The position numbers and the translations under genes are program-made. A model generated the notes under the pieces. That model did not search any database and was not told where the DNA came from. It saw only the letters and a list, made by a program, of their open reading frames with translations. This document shows positions 7,640 through 16,600 of a stretch of 64,000 nt of DNA, piece after piece. How positions within the stretch are numbered: position 1 is the stretch's first letter; each line of letters opens with the position of its first letter. Origin of the DNA: JOPF136 sp963773835 (GTDB lineage Bacteria; Acidobacteriota; Terriglobia; Acidiferrales; UBA7541); assembly GCA_963773835.1 (NCBI GenBank), contig CAVZCQ010000006.1, positions 62,001-126,000 of the forward strand, written 5' to 3'.

Positions 7640-10600
7640 ATGAGACGCACCTGTTCGATGGTCTTTCCTCTTGCCGTAGCCGGCATGCTCTTCTACGGCT
7701 GCCTCTTCTCCCCGCCGCTCCGCGCGCAGACCTCAGGTAAAACGCCCGCGGCCGGGTCGTCCGGCGCGCAGGACGCGGAGACCGCCTCCGGGCGGCGTAA
7801 GGAACCCGACGAAGTTAGCCGCCGGCAGGAATGGTTCTACCACCAGCGGCGCTACCCACTCGCTCGCATCCCAGCCGGCGCGCGGCAGCAGGCCCTGCAG
7901 CAGCGCGAGGCCAGCCGCAGGGAGCAGGTCAATCGGGGAATGATAGCCGGAAACCAGAACCCGGACCCGCCAATCATCTTCAATCCCTGGACGGCCATCG
8001 GGCCGCAGCCCACGGCGGCGAACGGATTCGACTTCCTGCAGCAGATCACAAACACCTCGAACATCACCGATTTTTCGGGACGGATCAACGCCATCGCCGT
8101 GGATCCGAAGAACAACAACATCGTGTATCTCGGCGGCGCGGATGGAGGTCTGTGGAAGTCCACAGATGCCGGGGCGCATTGGTTGCCGCTCACGGACGCT
8201 CAGGCCTCGCTGGCCATGGGCGCCATCGCAATCGACCCGGGAAGTTGCGGCGGGGCCTCCTGCACGACGATCTACGCGGGCACAGGCGAGGCAAACTTTG
8301 CGGGAGACAGTTACTTCGGCGCGGGGGTTCTGAAATCCATCGATGGAGGGATGACCTTCACGCAACTGGGCGCCACCGCGGGCTCGGTCACTTTCCTTAG
8401 CGCCGTGATCCCGACCAGCTTCGTGGGGCCGTTCGACAGCCAGACGGGCGGCGCCTTCTTCAGCGACATCGTAGTGAACCCGACGAACTCGCTCCAACTG
8501 CTCGCCAGCGTGGACTTCGGAGCAGAGACCAAAGCTTCAGGGATCTTCTGTTCGGACAACGGCGGGATGAACTGGAAGCAGGTGGTGGCTGGAGCGGCAG
8601 GCACCGCGGTGGTGATCGCTGCGGACGGCAAAACCGCTTTCGGGGCATTGGGCGATCCCGGGGGCCTGGCCGCAAACGGGATTTATCGATCCACGACTGC
8701 CAACAACACATGCGCGACCCAGACCTGGACGCTGCTGAACGCGGCTCCACTGCCCTCGGGAACGGCCGCGGGCCGGATCTCGCTCGGGCTGGCTCCGAGC
8801 ATCGCAACCAGCCCCTTCACGCTTTACGCAGCCATCGCGAATCCCTTGAATCAGTCGAGCACCTTTCTGGATGTTTTCAAATCGGCGAACACCGGCACGA
8901 CATGGAGCGCGACGCATGCGCCGGACATCTGCCAGATGCAGTGCTTCTACGACATGGTAATCAAGGTGCACCCGAACAACTCGAGCGTGGTGTTCCTCGG
9001 CGGCTCGGCAGTCACCAACAGCAACAAAATGGATATATTCCTCCTGCGCTCGACCAACGGGGGTGGTACGTGGGACGCCGGCAACCTCACTACTGACATA
9101 GCCTTCGACGGCACCAACGAAATCCACGTGGACCAGCACGCCATCGCTTTTTCGCCGCCGACGCCCGGCGCAGGAAGCTACACCATGTATGTGGGGAACG
9201 ATGGTGGCGCCTGGGACACGCCCATGACCTGCAACACCATCAACCCCGGGACCTGCTCCACGGTAGCCTGGACGGATTTGAACTTGACGCTGTCGCTCTC
9301 CCAGCACTATGCCGGAGTCTCGATGCACCCGGCCAGCCAACTGGTGGTTATGGGCGGATTCCAGGACAACGGCTCGCAGAAATACGACGCCGGGACGTTC
9401 CCCGGCTCGACCGCCTGGACCATGATCAACGGTTCCGATGGGGGAGCCACGTACATTGACCGTGGAGTTCCCAGCACGGTCTATGCCACCACGGAATTCA
9501 TTCCCAACTTTTCCTTCATCACGAAATCGGTGACCAACGGCGACCTGGACTCGACGAACGCGATCACGTTTTCGCAAGCCACGAACGGGATCGACGCCAA
9601 CGGCACCGGCTCGGACTATTCCGAATTCATCCCGCAGCTCGCCAGCGACCCCACGCCGGGGAATAACCGGGTGCTTTACTATCCCACCTGCAATCTGTAC
9701 CAGTCGCGGGATGGCGCGGGGAACTGGACGGCTATGACCGCCGCTTCGCTTTGTGCGGCCGGGCTGGCGGACTATACGACGATTGCTCCCGCGGCCGACG
9801 GAAATACCGTGTACGCCGGAGACAGTAATGGCGGCGTGCACGTAACCACGAATGCGATTCGCGCGGCCAACGCGGCGTGGACGAACGTAACGAAAGCGCC
9901 GCTTCCGGGCCGCTTTATCACCAAAATCGCCGTGTCGCCCACGAACCCGCAATTCGCTCTGGTAGCCTATTCCGGTTTTTGTGGCTTCAACGCCGGCGAC
10001 AACGTGGGGCACGTGTTCGAGACCGCGAATGGCGGCACGAGTTGGACGGACATCAGCGGCGGCTGCAATGGGGTTGTCGGCCAGGCCCTGCCCAACACGC
10101 CTGTGAACGACATCGTGATCGACCCGGCGGACAACACGAACCAGACCTTTTATGTGGCCACGGACGTGGGCGTGTTTATCACCTCGAATGGCGGGGGCGT
10201 ATGGCTGCAACTCGACCAGCAGCCCCGGACGCTGCCGGACGGCGTGGTGCTTTCCCTCACGCTGCGGAATGAATCGCGGACGCTGGTGGCCGGGCTGCAC
10301 GGGCGGGGCGCCTGGGCGATGCAGTTGCAGTCGTTCATGCCGGCGTACGGGCTGGCCTCGCTTACGCCGGTGTTTGCAGCGCAGGGCAGCGCGGCAGACG
10401 TGATGCTGACGGCGAACGGAGAGGGGTTTGTGTCGGGCGACACAGTGCAATTCAACGGCGTGGGGCTGGTGACGACTTTCGTTTCGCCAACGAAACTGAC
10501 GGCGACAATCCCGGCGGCAATGCTGGCGAACCGGGGCACCGCCTCGATCACCGTCTTTGATGCGACGAACATGTCGAGTAATGCCCTGCCCTTCAGCGTG

Positions 10601-13600
10601 GTGCTTATCTACAGCGCCGCGGCGGCGGCGCCGCCGAACGACCTGTTTATGAACGCCATCGCCGTCCCCGCGAGCATGACCTCGTTCACGGATATCCAGA
10701 ACACCTTTGCCGCCACGATGACCCCGACCGACCCGAATCCCAGTAGCGTCAACGGCTGCATTCTCATGGGTGCGAATATTCCGCCACCGGCCAGCAACGG
10801 CGCGGCCAACAGCATCTGGTATTCCTACACCCCGACGACGAACGCGATGGTCGAGGCCGATACCGTCGGCAGCACCGTGCCGTTAAATAACCAGGGCCTG
10901 TTCGGGACCGCGGATACGATCCTCGAGGTGGTCACCGGATCGCCGGTAGCCTTCACCGCAGTGGCGTGCAACGACGACATCGTCTCCGGAAACTTCATCA
11001 CCTCAGAGGTCAAGTTCTTGGCCGCGGCAAATACGACGTACTTCTTTATGGTGTCGCAGTATGAGGGTGTGGGCGGGATCACGGTGTTCAACCTGAACGC
11101 CACGCCCATGCCCACGTTGACGTCTATCACGCCGAACAGTGGATTGACCGGAAGTTCCTTCATGGTCACCCTCATGGGCTCAGGCTTCACCGCTCCTGTC
11201 ACGCTCAACTTCAATGGCACGGGAGGTTCGTTCTCCAACGTGCAGGTGGTCAGCAGCACGATGATTACGGCCACGCTTACCCTCGCGTCGGGCTTGATGA
11301 CGGCGACCGATACGGTCTCGGTGACGAACAGCGAGGCTACCAGCAATACGGTGAACTTCCAGGTCACCAACGGTCCGCCCACGCTGACTTCCATTGCGCC
11401 CTCCATGGGCGCGCAGGGCGCAGCGATTCCTGTAACCCTCACCGGAACCAATTTCGACAATTCGAGCGCCATTGTGTTCGGCGGGACGGGAATCACGTCG
11501 TCGACTCCGGTAGTGGTGAACAGCACCCAGATCACCGCCACGTTCACCATCTCCGGCACCGCCGCGACGCAAACCGTGATGGTCACCACCATGGCCGGAA
11601 TGAGCGGGACGGTGCAGTTCACTGTGAATCCGGCGCCGACCATCTCCTCGATCAGCCCCGCCACGGGCGGCCAGAACAGCGCCATCACGGTAACCATCAT
11701 CGGCACCAATTTCTTCTCTCCCGCCACCGTGACCGTGAGCGGAACGGGCGTGACGGTGACCAATGCGACGGTAACTAGCCCGACGACCATTACGGCCACG
11801 TTTACCATCGCCTCGAACGCCACGATCTCCGGGCGCACGGTTTCCGTCACCACGGACGGATTCACCGTCAACAGCCCCACCATGTTTACCGTCACTGCGC
11901 CGGTGCCGACCTTGAATTCCATCAGTCCGGCGAGCGGAGTCCTCGGGGTAGGCGGCGCCACGCAGATGGAATCAGTAACCCTCACGGGTTCCAACTTCGT
12001 CGCCCCGGTCACGATCAACTTCAGCGGCACGGGCATCACGGCGACGAGCGTCACGCTGCAGAGCAGCACTACCATCACCGCAGTTTTCAATATTGCCCCG
12101 ACCACCGCGCTGGGGACGCAGAATGTGACGGTGACGGCCGGAGGCCAGACCTCGGGGAGCCAGACGTTTACGGTCGCCTCGCCGCCCACGCTCACTTCGA
12201 TCAGCCCGACGAGCGGGGTAGTGGGTACCAGCGTTCCCGTCACGCTCACGGGGACAAACTTCTTCAGCCCGGCCACGATCAACTTTAGCGGGACGGGAAT
12301 CACCGCAAACAGCGTGACGGTGACCAGCGGGACCACGATCACCGCGACGTTTGTCATCGCGGCGAATGCGCCCCTGGGCGGCCAGACGATCTCTGTGACC
12401 ACGAGCGGCGTGACCACTTCCTCCATGGCCGTGCAGTTCACCGTGAATCCCCCGGCGCCCACGCTGACCAGCTTGAGCTTGCCGATGGGCGCTCAGGGCG
12501 CGGCTTCGATCAGCGAAACGCTGACAGGGACGAATTTCCAAACCGGCGCCGGGAACACAACCATCAGTTTCAGTGGGACGGGCATCACGGCGTCGAACAT
12601 CAACGTGACCAGTTCGACCTCGCTCACGGCCACCTTTATGGTCGCTGCGGGCGCCTCACCGGGCGCTCAGACCGTGTTCGTGACCACCGCCGGTGGCGCT
12701 TCGGCAAACATGACCACTTTCACCGTGGAAGCTGCTCCGACATTGACGATGCTCAGCCAGACCACGGGCGTTCAGGGCACTACCACCTCCACGATCACGC
12801 TGACGGGGATGAACTTCTTCAGCCCGGCCTCGATTTCCTTCAGCGGGAGCGGCATCACGGCCAACAGCGTCACCGTGACCAGCACGACCACGATTACGGC
12901 AACCTTTACGATTGCCGCCAATGCTCCGCTCGGCCCGCAAACCGTCTTCGTCACCACTGACGGCGTGACCACTTCCAACGTGGTGCAGTTCACCGTCAAT
13001 CCTCCAGTGCCAACGCTCACATCGCTGAGCGTCACGATGGGCGCTCAGGGCGGGACCGTGAATGAGACGCTGACAGGAACGAATTTTGTGTCCGGAGCCA
13101 CGATCCAGTTCAGCGGCTCGGGCATCACCGCGTCCAACGTGGTGGTCGTGAGCGCGACGAGCATTACGGCCACGTTTACGATTTTGGGCACAGCCACGCC
13201 GGGGGCGCAAAACGTGACGGTGATGACCTCGGGCGGCACTTCGGGGAGCAAACCGTTCACGGTGGAAAGTGCGCCCAGCCTCACCTCGCTCAGCCAGACC
13301 ATGGGCGCGCAGGGAACCACCACCGGCACGATTACGCTCACGGGCATGAATTTCTTCAGCCCGGCTTCGATTTCTTTCAGCGCCTCCGGCATCACGGCCA
13401 ACAGCGTGACGGTGACGAGCGGGACCACGATTACGGCGACCTTCACGATCGCGGCGGGCGCGACGCTGGGGCCGCAGACCGTCTTTGTGACCACCGACGG
13501 CGTGACCACGGCCAATGTGGTGCAGTTTACCGTTGAAGCGCCCCCAACACTGGGCATGATCAGCCCGGCGGGCGGCGATCAGGGCGCGGCCGTGCCGGTG

Positions 13601-16600
13601 ACGCTCACCGGGACCAACTTCTTCTCTCCCGCCATGGTGGCCGTGAGCGGGACCGGCGTAACCGTGAGCAATGTGGTGGTGATGAATTCGACGACCATCA
13701 CGGCAACGTTCACCATCGCCGCGAATGCCACCCTTTCCTCCCGGACGGTCTCGGTCACCTCGGACGGAGTGACCACCGGGACGGTGATGTTTGGCGTGAA
13801 CCCGCCGGCGCCCACGCTCACGGCGCTGAGCGTCACGATGGGGGCACAGGGCGCGGTGATCAATGAAACGCTCACGGGGACGAACTTCGTCACCGGAGCC
13901 GGGAACACGACCATCAGTTTCAGCGGCGCGGGCGTCACGCCATCGAACATCAACGTGACCAGCGCGACCTCGCTCACGGCCACGTTTACCGTCGCTGCGG
14001 GCGCTTCGCCGGGCGCTCAGACGGTGTTTGTGACGACCTCGGGCGGCACGTCCACCAACATGACCACGTTCACCGTCGAGGCTGCTCCTACGCTGACCAT
14101 GCTGAGCGTGACCGCCGGCGATGAAGGCACCACCACCGGCACGATTACTCTCACGGGCGCCAATTTCTTCACTCCGGCCAGCATCACGTTCAGCGGAACT
14201 GGAATCACAGCCAACAGCGTGACGGTAACGAGCCCGACCACGATTACGGCCACGTTCACGGTCGCGGCGAACGCGACGCTGGGTGCCCAGACCGTGTTCG
14301 TGACCACCGACGGCGTGACCACTTCCAACGTGGTGCAGTTCACCGTCAACCCGCCTGCGCCCACCCTCACCGCGCTCAGCACCACGATGGGAGCCCAGGG
14401 CGCGGTGATCATGGAAACCCTGACCGGGACGAACTTCCAGATGGGCGCCGGGACCACCACCATCAGCTTCAGCGGGGCGGGGATCGTAGCGTCGAATATC
14501 AACGTGACCAGCGCGACCTCGCTCACCGCCACCTTTACGGTCGCTGCCAACGCCGCGGCGGGCGCTCAGACCGTGTTCGTGACCACCGCGGGCGGCAAAT
14601 CGGCCAACATGACCACCTTCACGGTCAACGCCGCGCCCACGCTCACCATGCTCAGCCAGACCATGGGCGCCCAGGGCACCACCACCGGCAGCATCACGCT
14701 GACGGGCACGAATTTCTTCACTCCGGCCAGCATTTCGTTCAGCGCCATGGGCATCACCGCGAACAACGTGACGGTGACGAGCGCGACCACGATTACGGCG
14801 ACCTTCACGATCGCGGCGGGCGCGACGCTGGGGCCGCAGACCGTCTTTGTGACCACCGACGGCGTGACCACGGCCAACGTGGTGACCTTTACCGTGGACG
14901 CTCCGCCTACGGTGACCATGATCAGCCCGGCCATGGGGGGCCAGAACACGGCGACCAACGTGACCATCACCGGAACCAACTTCTTCTCTCCCGCGGTGGT
15001 CAATATCACCGGAACGGGAGTCACGGTGAGCAGCGTGATGGTGACGAGCCCGACGACCATCACCGCGACGTTTACCATCGCTTCCGGCGCTACGCTTTCC
15101 GGACGAACCGTAACGGTGATGACCAACGGGGCCACCACGGCCACGGGAGTCACGTTTACCGTAATTCCGCCCGTTCCCAACATCACCATGCTCAGCCCGA
15201 CGATTGGGGCGCAGGGCACCACCGTCAACCTCACGATTACGGGCACGAATTTCCTGGTTGGAGCCGGCAACACGGTCAACTTCGGCGGCGCGGGCGTGAC
15301 GGTGATGAACACCAATGGCACGAGCGCGACCACGATCACGACGCAACTGGTGATCGCCGCCGGGGCCGCTCTGGGCGCTCAGAACATTTCGGTGACCACT
15401 TCCGGCGGAACCTCGAACAACTCTCCATTTACGGTGGAGGCGCCACCGACGCTGACCATGCTGAGCCAGACCAGCGGCAATCAGGGCACCACTACGCCCA
15501 CGATTACGCTGACGGGCACCAATTTCTTCTCGCCGGCCACGATTTCGTTCAGCGGGACGGGGATCACGGCGAACAGCGTGATGGTGACCAGCACGACCAC
15601 CATCACGGCGACGTTCACGATTGCGGCAAACGCAACGCTGGGTCCGCAGACCGTTTTCGTGACCACCGACGGGGTGACCACTTCCAACGTCGTCCAGTTC
15701 ACCGTCAATCCGCCCGTGCCCACCCTCACCCTGCTCAGCCAGACCCAGGGCGCCCAGGGAACTACCGTCAGCCTCACGCTGACGGGCGCCAACTTCATCA
15801 TGGGCGCGACGACGGTGAACTTCAGCGGCGCGGGCGTCACGGTCCAGAACACCATGGTCACCAGCGCCACCACCCTCACCACACAGTTTGTAATCGGCGC
15901 CGGGGCCGCGCTGGGCGCGCAGAACGTTTCGGTGACCACGGCGGGAGGCACTTCGGGGAACCAGACCTTCACGGTCGAAGCCCCGCCCACCCTCACCATG
16001 CTCAGTCTGACCACGGGCGTTCAGGGCACCACCACGTCCACGATTACGCTGACGGGAACGGGCTTCTTCACTCCGGCCACAATCAGCTTCAGCGGCACGG
16101 GCATCACCGCAAATAGCGTGACAGTGACCAGCACGACCACCATCACGGCCACATTCACGATCGCGGCCGGCGCCGCGCTGGGACCACAGACCGTCTTTGT
16201 GACCACCGACGGGGTGACCACTTCCAACGTCGTGCAGTTCACCGTCAACCCGCCTGCGCCCACCCTCACCGCGCTCAGCACCACGATGGGAGCCCAGGGC
16301 GCGGTGATCATGGAAACCCTGACCGGGACGAACTTCCAGATGGGCGCCGGGACCACCACCATCAGCTTCAGCGGGGCGGGGATCGTAGCGTCGAATATCA
16401 ACGTGACCAGCGCGACCTCGCTCACCGCCACGTTCACCATCGCTGCCAACGCCGCGGCGGGCGCTCAGACCGTGTTCGTGACCACCGCGGGCGGCAAATC
16501 GGCCAACATGACGAATTTCACGGTCGAGGCCGCGCCCACGCTCACCTCGCTCAGCCAGACTATGGGCGCCCAGGGCACCACCACCGGCACCATCACGCTG